Source: an uncultured Bacteroidia bacterium
GTDB taxonomy: Bacteria; Bacteroidota; Bacteroidia; Bacteroidales; ML635J-15
Length of the DNA stretch: 64,000 nucleotides
Assembly (NCBI GenBank): GCA_902791865.1
Contig: CADAXK010000009.1
Coordinates: 62,001 to 126,000 of the forward strand
Reading direction: 5' to 3'
The notes under the pieces were generated by a model that saw only the letters and a list, made by a program, of their open reading frames with translations, was not told the DNA's origin and did no database searches. Both the position numbers and the translations under genes were made by a program. The stretch's first letter is position 1. Every line of letters starts with the position of its first letter. Positions 30,933 to 40,165 of this stretch are shown in pieces.

Positions 30933-33900
30933 TTACTCCACCTTCACTCTTATTCCAGTGCTGTGGCTAGTATATTCGGGTGCGTACATGCTCTGGATAG
31001 TCGTTATGCCATTCGAGAAGTTGCCCTTCTGCGTTGCGATAACCTGATACTCGAACACGTAGGTGCCCTTTGGAAGAATGTCGATGAAGAAGTTTACCGA
31101 TGCATCCTTTATCGACTGGTAGTAGCCCAGCGAGTGCTTGAACCTGTAGCCCGAAAGTTTTTCTGTTGGCTCAAATGCTGCGGCACGCATATCCTTCAGG
31201 TGGACATACTCCATATTGCGGTCAACTTCGATTTCGATGCGGACTGTAACCTTGTCGCCGACCTTGAGGTTGGCATTCTTCTGCGTAATCGGCACAATCA
31301 CCTCCTTGCCGTTCTCCACACGGTTGACGAACAAATCCTTGCGAATCTTCAGCGGTGTGTCCTCGAAGCCTTTTATCTTGTCGATGTCCTCGTAGTACTG
31401 CCAGTAGATGCTTCCCCATGCCACGGTGCTGTCGGCCTTGGTGACCGAAACTTCGCTCCACGAGTTTTCGATCTCGTCCTTCTTCCAAGCTTTCTTGTAA
31501 TAGCCGGTGCCGTCCTCGGTCTTTTCGGTGGCAAGGTCGATGGTCTTGTCGCCAAGGGTGATTGTCGGGTAGTCGGTTTCGCCGAGAATGCTTGTGCCGT
31601 CGAGCAACAATGCATAAACGGCTTCGGCTGTTGCCTTGGTGGTCTTCCAGCGGTTGGTCTGCTTCTGCTTCAACAGCCATACCTTCATATCGTTGACATC
31701 CTGATTTTCACCAAGTTCGTCAAACAATTCAATAAGCAACGACTGAGTCTCGATGCCGCTGTTGTACCAGTACCATCCGCGTTCCAAATCCCAGTACATA
31801 CCGAGTTCTTCGCTATGCTGCGCGTATTCCTTGAGCGATGCGACTATTGCCTTTACGGTTGCGGTGCGTCCGCTACGCTGCATTGCCAAGGCAAGCATTC
31901 CGCGCATATAGAAGCCCCAGTCCTGCCAATCCCTCTCGCCAAGCTTCATATAGGCATCGAAAACCTTCTGCGTTGACTTGTCCATCGGGTATTCCTTCAG
32001 GAAGAAAGAACGTACATATAGATAATGTATCTGAGTGTAACCCAGGGCTATATCACTAAACTTTTTCTGCAACTCGTAAATTTTCTCTATTTCGCGGTCG
32101 GTGTACTTTATTGCCTTCTTAATCATGCCTTCCATCGACGAGTCGGGGAACTTTACGCCAAGTTTCTGCAGATGTCCGTAGTTTCCAACAATGTGCTGGG
32201 TGACATACAGATTATCGTCCATTCCCTCGAACCACGGCCAGCCTCCGTTTGCCTTCTGCATCTTCTCGAGCTTGTCGGTAGCCTTGCGTGTTTCGGACTT
32301 TATGCGGGCAAGGTCGAACAGCACGCCAATGTTCTGCTTGTCCTCGGCTTCGTCCTTGGCGTCGAGGAGCCATGGTGAATTTTCGAGAAGTACCGATTTC
32401 AGTTCCTCGTTGCGCTGCAGGTTCGATTTCAAAGCTTCGGCATCTGCACCTTTCCATCTGTTGAACATTTCCTCAATCTTCTTGTCGGAATTTGCAATGT
32501 GCGATGCAAGCAGATTTGAGTAGATGCGCGAGAAAGTCTGTTCGGCACATTCGTAGGGGTATTCCATCATATACGGCAGTGCAAGCACGGCGTACCAGGC
32601 GGGATTTGGCGTAAATTCGAGCGTATATGAGTAGTTTTCGAGCGAATTCGACTTGTTGTTCTTCATCGAAGCGAACGAGAACTTTGTTGTTCCAGCGCGA
32701 CGCACTGGCAAAGGCATTGTCTCGGTAACCATCATGCGGTTGGTGAGTATCGGCAGAACCTTTTCCTCACCGTCGGAATGTTCGCCGCCAACTGCAACTA
32801 TGCGAACCGACACCGCGCCAATGCTCATCGGAACCGAAACTTTCCATTCCACCGAAGTGTTGCGGTTGGCATCGGCAGTGAACGAAACAATATTGTTGTT
32901 CAAGAATTTAGCGGTAATGTCCTCGGAATTTTCGGTGCTGATGAACTCGATTCTCGCCTTGCCGTTGATTTGGTTTTCGGTGAGGTTGGCGATTTTGGTC
33001 GAAATGTAGATTTCGTCGCCTTCGCGCAGGAAACGCGGCAGGTTGGGCGTAACAGAAACTTTCTTCTGGGTGACTAATTCGGCTCTTATGTCATCTATTT
33101 TCATGTCCTTGGTGTGGGCAAGTCCGAACACATTCCAGCGCGTGAGGCTTTCGGGCATCGTGAAGTTGATATACACATTGCCGTCCTTGTCGGTGCTGAG
33201 GTCAGATGCAAAATATGCAGTTTCGTTAAAGTTGGTGCGCACTTCGGCATTGTCGAAGGCTTCGCTTTCTTCTTCCGAGATTTCCTCTTCCATCACAGCA
33301 TTATCGGCAAGCATAATGGCATCTTCTGTTGAAACCATCATGGCTTCCTCCTCTACAATTGCTCCGCCTGCCTCTTTTGCCCTTGCATTGTACAGCCTTG
33401 TCGAATATTCGCGCTTGTAGGCCGTGTAATAGACATTGAGCGCACTGAAGAAATACGGCGTAGGATATGGCGTGTAGGTATATTGGCTTGGCGGATAGGT
33501 GTAGAAGCGGCGGTCGCTGCTAGTGCTTCCAAAACCTTTGTAGTCGAAGTTGTTCTTTATCGAATTCGACGAATATGGCCAGAAATACCAGCTGTGCGGC
33601 TTGTATGAGTCGAGCGAAGCATCATAGACGGTGGCTGCAAGTTCGGCTTCGACAGGCTTGCCGAACTTGTCCGAAATCTTCATCTGCCACGATTCCTCGC
33701 TTCCGGGCAAGGTTTTGTCGCGGAAGGTTACTAGCTTGATGTCCAATTGCTTGTTGATGCGCGAAACACTTATGGTCTTGCTGTCCTTGAAAACTCGTCC
33801 GTGGCGCACAAAAATTGCGGTTACAAACACATCACCGTAGCATTCCTCGGTAATCGGTATTTCGATGCTCTTGACTTCGTTGCTGAGCTTCAGGCTCTTG

Positions 33901-36803
33901 ATGTCGAGTGCGCCCTTGCCAATCTGTATGGTGTAGAAAACTGTAACATCGCTGAACGACGAGCCGAACTTCACCTGTACTTTGTCGCCTACCTTTGCCG
34001 ATGTTCTCGACAATGCGAAGTACGACGGCATCGGGTAGGGCATCTTGTCCGACGACTTGTCGGCGATGCGGAAGTTGGCGGTGTCGGTGATTTCGTTGCC
34101 GTCCTTGTCCTTGGCTTTCATAATTATGCGGTACGAACCTGTCGTGAATTTCACTTTCTTGCCGATGGCGATTGGCGTGGTGTCGGCTGTGTTTACCGAA
34201 CCTTTCATTATCGACGACACTATTTTTCGGTTATCCAGTGTATTTTCGTCTCCGTAGCCGAGTGCAGGACAAAGTTTTTCCCATTCCTCGCGGCTATACA
34301 TCTGCATGTCGGCGGTCTTTAGCCTTGCCACGGTTGCGTGCGACGGCTCCTCGAGCTTGAAGATTTCGTATTCGACTGTTGCATCGATGTGGCTGCCCGA
34401 AATGTTTTCGCTGTAAATCTTAAATTCTTTGAAGTCAGCAAGTTCCTCCACATCCGAAATGCTGTTCGAAATCCATAGCGACTGGCGCGAAATGCTGAAT
34501 GTCCTTTCCACGGTGTGCGATTCGCCGTTGAGGTCGGATACAACCGCATCAATCTTGTAGCGGTTTACATCGCTGAAGCATTGCTTAGCCACGAAACTTA
34601 TTGTAAACTCACCGTTCCCGTCGGTCTTGACGGTACCGCTGGCGAGAAGTTTCTTTTCGCTATTGTCGGAACGCCACCAGAAACGCGAATACGACGAGCA
34701 GTTGACGGTAAAGTTCACATCGGCATCGCTCACGGGAACGCCCGAATAGCTCTTTGCACGTCCCTTGATGCTTACCGAGTCGCCAAACGAAACCTCGTCG
34801 GTGATGTAGTCCATTTCCATCTCGAAGGTAGGACGCTTGTATTCCTCGACGCGGACGCTCTCCGACCCCGACGAATAGTTTCCGCCACGTGCCTCGATGT
34901 GGAAATTGCCTGTAAGGACATTTTCGGGAATTTTAAATTCGCCGTGTGCGCTTCCGTACTGGTTGGTCTTGAGCACTACCTCTCCTACTTCCTGGTAGTT
35001 TACATCCGAGAAAGTCACACGGACGCTGTCGTCGGCTACAACGTTGAAATTGTTGTTCATTCCGCTGTATTCGATAAGCTTGAAGTAAACGCTTTGTCCA
35101 GGACGGTAAATTGCCCTGTCGGTGAGAATTTTGATTCGTGCGCGCTCATAATCCTTCGAATCCTCCTGATAGTATCCGTAAGCCGAGAAGCACATGTCGT
35201 CGTTGTCCTTTTTCAAGGAAATATGTGTGTTATAGCTGTGTTTCTTGGGGTCAAAACTGAAAATTCCGTCGGCACCAGTTTCTGTTGTGAGTAAGGTTTC
35301 GGTCTTTTCGTAGGTGCGATTTGTAACTTTCACCTTTACCTTGTCGATAGGTTTTCCCGAATTCCTGTCAACGACCATATATTTGCCGTCGTCGATACGA
35401 AGCAGTGCGAAGCGCGAAACGGTGAGCAAAGTGTAGCTTTCGATTCTGGTGCTGTCGCTTTCGGCAAACACAATGTAGAAGCCAGTTGGCAGGCCTTTTT
35501 CAACATAGTAGGTACTGTGAGTCGAGTAGTCGTTGGCATTGGGAAGATTTATCGTACCTTCGGTAACAGCCTTGTTTGTGTAATATTTGTTTATAGTGGC
35601 CGTGTTGGAGTTGAAACTGTCGTATGTAGAAGCATTGTCCGATACCTTTACGACCTTGATTTTGGCGGTCTTGGTATTGCCGTACTCGATGTGGAGCGGA
35701 ATGTTCTCGTTGGGGTAAGTGACCTTGTCGGACGAAATGTATATCGAGGGGAAAGTCAGTCTCGAAAGCAGGTTAGAGCAGTAGCTTATGTACTTGCTAT
35801 CCCTGTATTCCTCGATGGTCGAGCGGAGCAAATTCACAGCTTCCACACGGTCGGCAGACGACTTTTCCGACAATTGTTCGGCAATCTCGGTGTTGATGAA
35901 AATCACGGTTTCGTTGCCCTTGTATTTCTTTGCGGCATCGGTGTAGAGATTCATTACGACATCGTTCTTCCCGCCCTGCTTGCCAGCGATGTATTTGATG
36001 CGTTGGAAGTCGGTGAATGCATACGCGCTGCTGCTTGGCGGGTTCTGCTTCATAATCTGCTGCATAAAGTAGAGGCTTGCCATCTCGGTATTCTCGTTGC
36101 TGTCGGGGATTTCCATCTTGGTGAAATCGTCGGCAGAGCAGAAGAAACTGTCGTCGAGGTTGGAGCGTGTGTAACGGTAGAGCTTTGCGAGCTGCTCGGT
36201 AATGCCGTATGCAAGTTCGTCGTATAGCGTAGGATAGAAATCGTTGTCGGTGCAGTTGTCGCTGAAGAATTCCTTGTAGTCGTTAGCTGCGACATTCTTG
36301 AGTTCGGCATTGAGCGCGAGCTTGTACTTGCCGATGATAATCTTCATAAACTCGTTCTTGTCGTAGAACTCGAGACGCGAACCTTTCTTGTTGGCCGAGT
36401 CGCTCACTGCCGAACGCGAATCAATCTGGTAGCGGTTGCGCGAGTAGTAGTTCTGATACGACGCGCCGAGCAGGAAATTGCAGAGGTGCTTGCCTGTCCC
36501 CGACAATTTTTCGGCCTGTTCCTCAAGGAAATCGACTGATTTCAGGTTGCCGTCCTGCGAAGCCTCGACGAGAAACTTCATTTTGTAAGTTATGGCTTTT
36601 ATCTGCTGGTAGTCGTCCTTGTCGGCAACTGCCATATCCATGATTTTCTCAACCTTTTCGAGTGCCGTCTTTGGCAAATCCTTGTACTGAGCGTCGGAAA
36701 CTTCTTTCCACATTTTCTTGTACTTGTCGTCGGTTGTCTGTGCAAATGCCGAAACTGCCAATGCCACAAAAATAATTAAGGCTACTATCTTCTTCATATT
36801 CAA
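30933..36803 (-). CDS. Alpha-2-macroglobulin family protein with CAEQ thioester
   Basis: A 1956-residue exported protein (signal peptide MNMKKIVALIIFVALAVSAFAQ). Bacterial alpha-2-macroglobulins trap foreign proteases through a covalent thioester and are thought to protect the cell surface. The architecture fits: an MG1-like/bait part at 300-900 (DRAIYRPGQSVYFK near 555 is the MG2-type signature), a region with LTRWNVFGLAHTKDMKIDD near 1200, the thioester CAEQ at residues 1419-1422 (YPYECAEQTFSRI) followed by an alpha-alpha toroid (GGWPWFEGM, ALAMQRSGR, AVYALL), and a C-terminal receptor-binding-like domain. No lipobox, so probably periplasmic or surface. Single gene behind a duplicated promoter. 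Confidence 0.9.
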   Translation of the reverse strand: MNMKKIVALIIFVALAVSAFAQTTDDKYKKMWKEVSDAQYKDLPKTALEKVEKIMDMAVADKDDYQQIKAITYKMKFLVEASQDGNLKSVDFLEEQAEKLSGTGKHLCNFLLGASYQNYYSRNRYQIDSRSAVSDSANKKGSRLEFYDKNEFMKIIIGKYKLALNAELKNVAANDYKEFFSDNCTDNDFYPTLYDELAYGITEQLAKLYRYTRSNLDDSFFCSADDFTKMEIPDSNENTEMASLYFMQQIMKQNPPSSSAYAFTDFQRIKYIAGKQGGKNDVVMNLYTDAAKKYKGNETVIFINTEIAEQLSEKSSADRVEAVNLLRSTIEEYRDSKYISYCSNLLSRLTFPSIYISSDKVTYPNENIPLHIEYGNTKTAKIKVVKVSDNASTYDSFNSNTATINKYYTNKAVTEGTINLPNANDYSTHSTYYVEKGLPTGFYIVFAESDSTRIESYTLLTVSRFALLRIDDGKYMVVDRNSGKPIDKVKVKVTNRTYEKTETLLTTETGADGIFSFDPKKHSYNTHISLKKDNDDMCFSAYGYYQEDSKDYERARIKILTDRAIYRPGQSVYFKLIEYSGMNNNFNVVADDSVRVTFSDVNYQEVGEVVLKTNQYGSAHGEFKIPENVLTGNFHIEARGGNYSSGSESVRVEEYKRPTFEMEMDYITDEVSFGDSVSIKGRAKSYSGVPVSDADVNFTVNCSSYSRFWWRSDNSEKKLLASGTVKTDGNGEFTISFVAKQCFSDVNRYKIDAVVSDLNGESHTVERTFSISRQSLWISNSISDVEELADFKEFKIYSENISGSHIDATVEYEIFKLEEPSHATVARLKTADMQMYSREEWEKLCPALGYGDENTLDNRKIVSSIMKGSVNTADTTPIAIGKKVKFTTGSYRIIMKAKDKDGNEITDTANFRIADKSSDKMPYPMPSYFALSRTSAKVGDKVQVKFGSSFSDVTVFYTIQIGKGALDIKSLKLSNEVKSIEIPITEECYGDVFVTAIFVRHGRVFKDSKTISVSRINKQLDIKLVTFRDKTLPGSEESWQMKISDKFGKPVEAELAATVYDASLDSYKPHSWYFWPYSSNSIKNNFDYKGFGSTSSDRRFYTYPPSQYTYTPYPTPYFFSALNVYYTAYKREYSTRLYNARAKEAGGAIVEEEAMMVSTEDAIMLADNAVMEEEISEEESEAFDNAEVRTNFNETAYFASDLSTDKDGNVYINFTMPESLTRWNVFGLAHTKDMKIDDIRAELVTQKKVSVTPNLPRFLREGDEIYISTKIANLTENQINGKARIEFISTENSEDITAKFLNNNIVSFTADANRNTSVEWKVSVPMSIGAVSVRIVAVGGEHSDGEEKVLPILTNRMMVTETMPLPVRRAGTTKFSFASMKNNKSNSLENYSYTLEFTPNPAWYAVLALPYMMEYPYECAEQTFSRIYSNLLASHIANSDKKIEEMFNRWKGADAEALKSNLQRNEELKSVLLENSPWLLDAKDEAEDKQNIGVLFDLARIKSETRKATDKLEKMQKANGGWPWFEGMDDNLYVTQHIVGNYGHLQKLGVKFPDSSMEGMIKKAIKYTDREIEKIYELQKKFSDIALGYTQIHYLYVRSFFLKEYPMDKSTQKVFDAYMKLGERDWQDWGFYMRGMLALAMQRSGRTATVKAIVASLKEYAQHSEELGMYWDLERGWYWYNSGIETQSLLIELFDELGENQDVNDMKVWLLKQKQTNRWKTTKATAEAVYALLLDGTSILGETDYPTITLGDKTIDLATEKTEDGTGYYKKAWKKDEIENSWSEVSVTKADSTVAWGSIYWQYYEDIDKIKGFEDTPLKIRKDLFVNRVENGKEVIVPITQKNANLKVGDKVTVRIEIEVDRNMEYVHLKDMRAAAFEPTEKLSGYRFKHSLGYYQSIKDASVNFFIDILPKGTYVFEYQVIATQKGNFSNGITTIQSMYAPEYTSHSTGIRVKVE

Positions 36804-36822
36804 CTTGATGTTTCAATGTATT

Positions 36823-36855
36823 TTATAAACGCAAAGTTAGGTAAAATATTTTGAT
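36823..36855 (-). repeat. 33-bp promoter repeat, proximal copy
   Basis: A 33-bp sequence identical to 37051-37083. On the minus strand it contains the -7 box TAACTTTGC (36831-36839), 28 bp before the macroglobulin ATG. Confidence 0.8.
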
Positions 36856-36928
36856 ACTGGCAATTATGATGCCAATCAGATTTTATAATGTTCTTTCCGT
36901 AAATTTGTTTACAGCAGACAAATTTCTA

Positions 36929-37033
36929 TTATTGCCCCAAACATAATGAATAATTTTCTAATTCCTGTGCTTCCCAAGTTGATGGTATAGTTCCGTCAAT
37001 TTGCCCCAAGACCGCCAAGGTGCGCTTGTTCAT
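36929..37033 (-). CDS. Possible 34-residue small protein
   Basis: An ATG at 37033 opens MNKRTLAVLGQIDGTIPS, then 16 more residues to TAA at 36929. It lies 18 bp downstream of the second promoter copy, which gives it a plausible transcript. No family was recognised; it may instead be the remnant of a longer lost gene. The upstream in-frame extension crosses the promoter and is not counted. Confidence 0.3.
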   Translation of the reverse strand: MNKRTLAVLGQIDGTIPSTWEAQELENYSLCLGQ

Positions 37034-37050
37034 TAGCGCAATGTTTTCCG

Positions 37051-37083
37051 TTATAAACGCAAAGTTAGGTAAAATATTTTGAT
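37051..37083 (-). repeat. 33-bp promoter repeat, distal copy
   Basis: Identical to 36823-36855, with the -7 box TAACTTTGC at 37059-37067 on the minus strand. It may drive the 34-codon frame or add a second promoter for the macroglobulin gene. Confidence 0.8.
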
Positions 37084-37144
37084 TGGTGGCGATAGGACAT
37101 AAAGTGCGGCAGATTTGATTTGTTAACAAAATATAAAAAATACA

Positions 37145-37177
37145 CTTGTATTTTTACAAATAGTGATGTATTTTTGC
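37145..37177 (+). promoter_or_regulatory. Promoter of the 145-residue lipoprotein gene
   Basis: CTTG at 37145-37148, 20-bp spacer, TATTTTTGC at 37169-37177; ATG 38 bp downstream. Confidence 0.6.
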
Positions 37178-37214
37178 CATTGTTCAAACATGTTTTATTT
37201 AAATATAAGTTTTT

Positions 37215-37652
37215 ATGAGAAGATTTTTGTTTTTTGTTGTTGTGGCAATGCTATTTTGTTTAAGCTTTTCAAGTTGTCATGTTTCTAACAATGTTATGAG
37301 GGAACCAAATATTAGATTTGAATTCAATTCCAATGATATCATATTGTCGGAACAATTTTCAGCAGAAGCAACATCAACTAGGATTTTAGGTATTGACTGG
37401 AAGAGGTTGATTAAGAAAGCTAATGATGGTTACGTAAACAATGTAAGTGTACCGATTATTGGAGCTTTCATCGAAGACAAAACTGTAAACCAAGCATTGT
37501 ACAATCTGATGCAAGAGCATCCTGGTTATGATGTTGTGGTATATCCTCAGTATCACAAAGATGCCAACAAACCAGTTTTAGGAACACACATTTACTCTAA
37601 GACTACAGTAAGAGTAACTGCAAGGTTAGGAAAACTGAAATCACAAGAATAA
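37215..37652 (+). CDS. Predicted lipoprotein of unknown function
   Basis: A 145-residue protein with a lipoprotein signal (MRRFLFFVVVAMLFCLSFSSC). The mature part reads as a small alpha/beta fold, with NDIILSEQFSAEATSTRILGIDW, a paired-helix segment (VNQALYNLMQEHPGYDVVVYPQYH), and an end TTVRVTARLGKL. This resembles small Bacteroidetes lipoproteins of the DUF6567 kind, but I am not sure of the family. Monocistronic, ending in a strong terminator. Confidence 0.75.
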   Translation: MRRFLFFVVVAMLFCLSFSSCHVSNNVMREPNIRFEFNSNDIILSEQFSAEATSTRILGIDWKRLIKKANDGYVNNVSVPIIGAFIEDKTVNQALYNLMQEHPGYDVVVYPQYHKDANKPVLGTHIYSKTTVRVTARLGKLKSQE

Positions 37653-37666
37653 GAAGATTAATCTCT

Positions 37667-39118
37667 TTATTTGGGTAGCACATAAATTATTCTTGAGACA
37701 CAAGAATAATTTATGTGCTTTTGTTTTTTTAGATAGTCGAAAACAATCTCGTTGGAATGTTGATATTCCTTGCCTTTGTGTTTGTCGCTGAAGTCATAAA
37801 CACTTGCCATATAGCTATTTATGGCAATATCATATTTTGAATTGGGATCAATGGATTTTCCGTTGTCCAATAGAATTTCCAAGCTTTCAATTTCTTCGTA
37901 TTCGTTAACATTAAGTTTAATGCTACATCCAGAACAAAGCATTGGGAAATCGCCAGTTTCTTTGTTGGCTTTTTCGAGCATGTCGATTATTTCCTGACCG
38001 CTGACCTTATATTTCATTATTATGTTGTTGAACGGATCCATCTGGTAGATGTCCTTGGCTGTGATTTTTCCCTGCGGTAGCGATTTAAGCCGTACTCCAC
38101 CTGGATTTTGGAAAGCCAAGTCCGATTTTGTATGCACACGTATTGCATCGGCCAGAAAATAGCCGAGTTGTTCTTTGTTGGTTGTGTCGGCATCGGTATA
38201 GCCTACAATTCGACTGAAAATATCGAGACTGCCAAACTCGTCCACCAGTTTCTGTATTTTTTCGTCTTTCTTTGGGAAATCCTTTATAGAAAATACCTGT
38301 TGTGCTTTATAGTCAATTTTGCCGTTTGTAAAATAAAAGACGCTCACTGTCAAGTAATTTAGATTCTTACCCGACTGGGTTATCATTGTGTTGCCGATGA
38401 GTTTTGTACGTTCTATTTTCTTATGTGTGTGCCCACCAAAAATTGCATCGAACTGGGGAAATTTCTTTGCAATTTCAATGTCGGCTTCTAGTCCGCAGTG
38501 CGATAAGAGGAATAACATGTCGCATTCTTTGCGCAGAAACATGTATTCGGGCAAAATATCCACTATTGGTTTGAACGACACATTTTGGGCATATTTTGGA
38601 TGGAAGTCGGGGATTCCGTTTGCGCCTACTTGAATTCCACCAATGAAACCGATTTTCAGTCCTTTATAGTTGATGATTTTGTATGGTTTCACATTTATGC
38701 TGTCGTCGAAATATGCGTTGGCGCACACATAGTCGAAATCCGACCATTCTACAACATTGCGAAGACCCTCCACGCCAATGTCAAACTCGTGGTTTCCAAG
38801 AGTTGACAAGTCGAAATGCACTTCGTTCATGAGTTTTGTAATGGGGTAGGAGGGTTTCGGATAGCGGTCGTTTACTGGATGGCCTGTGCGGTTGTCGCCT
38901 GCCGAAATAAGAAGCAAGTCGGGATACTGTTTGCGTAGAGTATCAAGCAGTGAGGCAAACTGCGGAAAATTGTCGATATTGCCGTGCATGTCGTTTACCG
39001 AAACCACATACAGCACCTTTTCGTCGGTTTGCTGGGCATTGGCGTCGAGTGAAAAAATTATGATGGCAAAAGCCATCGAGAAATATTTGATTATATTGCG
39101 AAGTATTGCATTGAACAT
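37667..39118 (-). CDS. 5'-nucleotidase / cyclic phosphodiesterase (UshA type)
   Basis: A 483-residue exported metallophosphatase that hydrolyses nucleotides in the periplasm to salvage nucleosides and phosphate. It has a signal peptide (residues 1-28). The N-terminal metallophosphoesterase domain shows VNDMHGN, SAGDNRTGHPV, LGNHEFD, LLSHCG and FGGHTHK, all metal-ligand motifs. The C-terminal domain (from about residue 315) has the family segments LGYFLADAIRV, FQNPGGVRL, DPFNNIIMKYKVSG and YDIAINSYMASV. Its 3' end lies in the terminator of the convergent lipoprotein gene. Confidence 0.9.
   Translation of the reverse strand: MFNAILRNIIKYFSMAFAIIIFSLDANAQQTDEKVLYVVSVNDMHGNIDNFPQFASLLDTLRKQYPDLLLISAGDNRTGHPVNDRYPKPSYPITKLMNEVHFDLSTLGNHEFDIGVEGLRNVVEWSDFDYVCANAYFDDSINVKPYKIINYKGLKIGFIGGIQVGANGIPDFHPKYAQNVSFKPIVDILPEYMFLRKECDMLFLLSHCGLEADIEIAKKFPQFDAIFGGHTHKKIERTKLIGNTMITQSGKNLNYLTVSVFYFTNGKIDYKAQQVFSIKDFPKKDEKIQKLVDEFGSLDIFSRIVGYTDADTTNKEQLGYFLADAIRVHTKSDLAFQNPGGVRLKSLPQGKITAKDIYQMDPFNNIIMKYKVSGQEIIDMLEKANKETGDFPMLCSGCSIKLNVNEYEEIESLEILLDNGKSIDPNSKYDIAINSYMASVYDFSDKHKGKEYQHSNEIVFDYLKKQKHINYSCVSRIIYVLPK
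37677..37727 (+). terminator. Strong terminator inside the 3' end of the nucleotidase gene
   Basis: A 19-bp perfect stem (37677-37695 with 37701-37719), loop AGACA, then a long T run. It terminates the lipoprotein transcript and at the same time encodes the last residues of the convergent nucleotidase. Confidence 0.85.
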
Positions 39119-39154
39119 AATTACTGCATACTTACAAAGTTACTATGTAATAGA

Positions 39155-40165
39155 CTATTGGCACAATTTTCCCTTGAGTGTTTCCACATCAATTGGCACA
39201 ACACCTACCTTTTCGCATACAATGCCACCTGCGAAGTTGGCAATGCGGGCAATATCATGAATGTTATCGGTGGCGGTAAGCAAAAGAGAAGCAACGCTAA
39301 TCACGGTATCGCCAGCTCCAGAAACATCAACTATGTCACGAATTTCGGCGGGGATATGTACCGATTCCTTGTGGTTGCAGATGAAAATACCATTTTCAGA
39401 AAGTGTAACCATAAGCATATCAAGGTTGTTGCGAATCATGAAATCCTTGGCGTGCTGTTTAAGCACTTCAATGTCGGTGCTACGGTCAATTTTGCAACCT
39501 TCGCAGAATTCCTTTAGGTTGGGTTTAAACAAGGTCACATTCTTGTAGGCATCAAAGTTTCTCTTCTTGGGGTCAACTGTGACCTTTATCTTGTTTTGCC
39601 TGCACATCATTGTAATCCGATGGATAATGTCAGGCGAAAGCAATCCCTTGTCGTAGTCCTCGAAAATCAGCACATCAATATGTTCGTTCTCAATAATCTG
39701 TGAAATACGAAACATCAATATTTCCTTCAATTCATCAGAAATCTGCGATGGGTCTTCATCGTCAACCCGCAGCAAGTGCTGACCTCCACTAATGACTCGC
39801 GTCTTGGTCGTCGTCTTGCGATTTTCACTGCAAATGATTCCATTGTCGGGAAGATTGTGCTGATGCAACAATTCGCGGAAAATTTTTCCTTCGACATCGT
39901 TGCCAATTACCGAGCACAGATATACGCATGCTCCGAATTCGGACATGTTGAGTGCTACATTTGCTGCTCCACCAAGTCGATATTTTCTTTCCGACACCGA
40001 TACAACCGGAACAGGTGCTTCGGGCGAAATGCGATCGACCCTACCAATCATATAAGAGTCTATCATTACATCACCGACTACAATCGCCTTTTTGTCCTTT
40101 ATCTTTCCAAAAAGGTTATCAATGTCTATTTGCTCTACTTTATTAAGCCCTTGCTGTCTATCCAT
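39155..40165 (-). CDS. hldA: Heptose-7-phosphate kinase (HldE N-terminal domain type)
   Basis: A 336-residue PfkB-family kinase that phosphorylates D-glycero-D-manno-heptose 7-phosphate at C1 for ADP-heptose and LPS-core synthesis. Motifs are VVGDVMIDSYMIGRVDRISPEAPVPVV (the RfaE signature), LGGAANVALN, FEDYDKGLLS, and DVSGAGDTVISVASL (the catalytic Asp and anion hole). The C-terminal nucleotidyltransferase domain of bifunctional HldE is absent, so a separate HldC is needed. The start overlaps the AlkD-like gene by 31 bp. Confidence 0.9.
   Translation of the reverse strand: MDRQQGLNKVEQIDIDNLFGKIKDKKAIVVGDVMIDSYMIGRVDRISPEAPVPVVSVSERKYRLGGAANVALNMSEFGACVYLCSVIGNDVEGKIFRELLHQHNLPDNGIICSENRKTTTKTRVISGGQHLLRVDDEDPSQISDELKEILMFRISQIIENEHIDVLIFEDYDKGLLSPDIIHRITMMCRQNKIKVTVDPKKRNFDAYKNVTLFKPNLKEFCEGCKIDRSTDIEVLKQHAKDFMIRNNLDMLMVTLSENGIFICNHKESVHIPAEIRDIVDVSGAGDTVISVASLLLTATDNIHDIARIANFAGGIVCEKVGVVPIDVETLKGKLCQ

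Noticed and set aside
30963..31976. A 337-codon open frame on the plus strand
   Set aside because: It is antisense to the macroglobulin gene, a result of its codon pattern, and has no family motif, promoter or start context.
35517..36227. A 236-codon plus-strand frame
   Set aside because: Shadow of the macroglobulin gene; low-complexity Val/Arg-rich translation without known domains.
36929..37129. The full 66-codon minus-strand frame
   Set aside because: Its first half runs across the distal promoter repeat; only the shorter 34-codon version is kept, and with low confidence.
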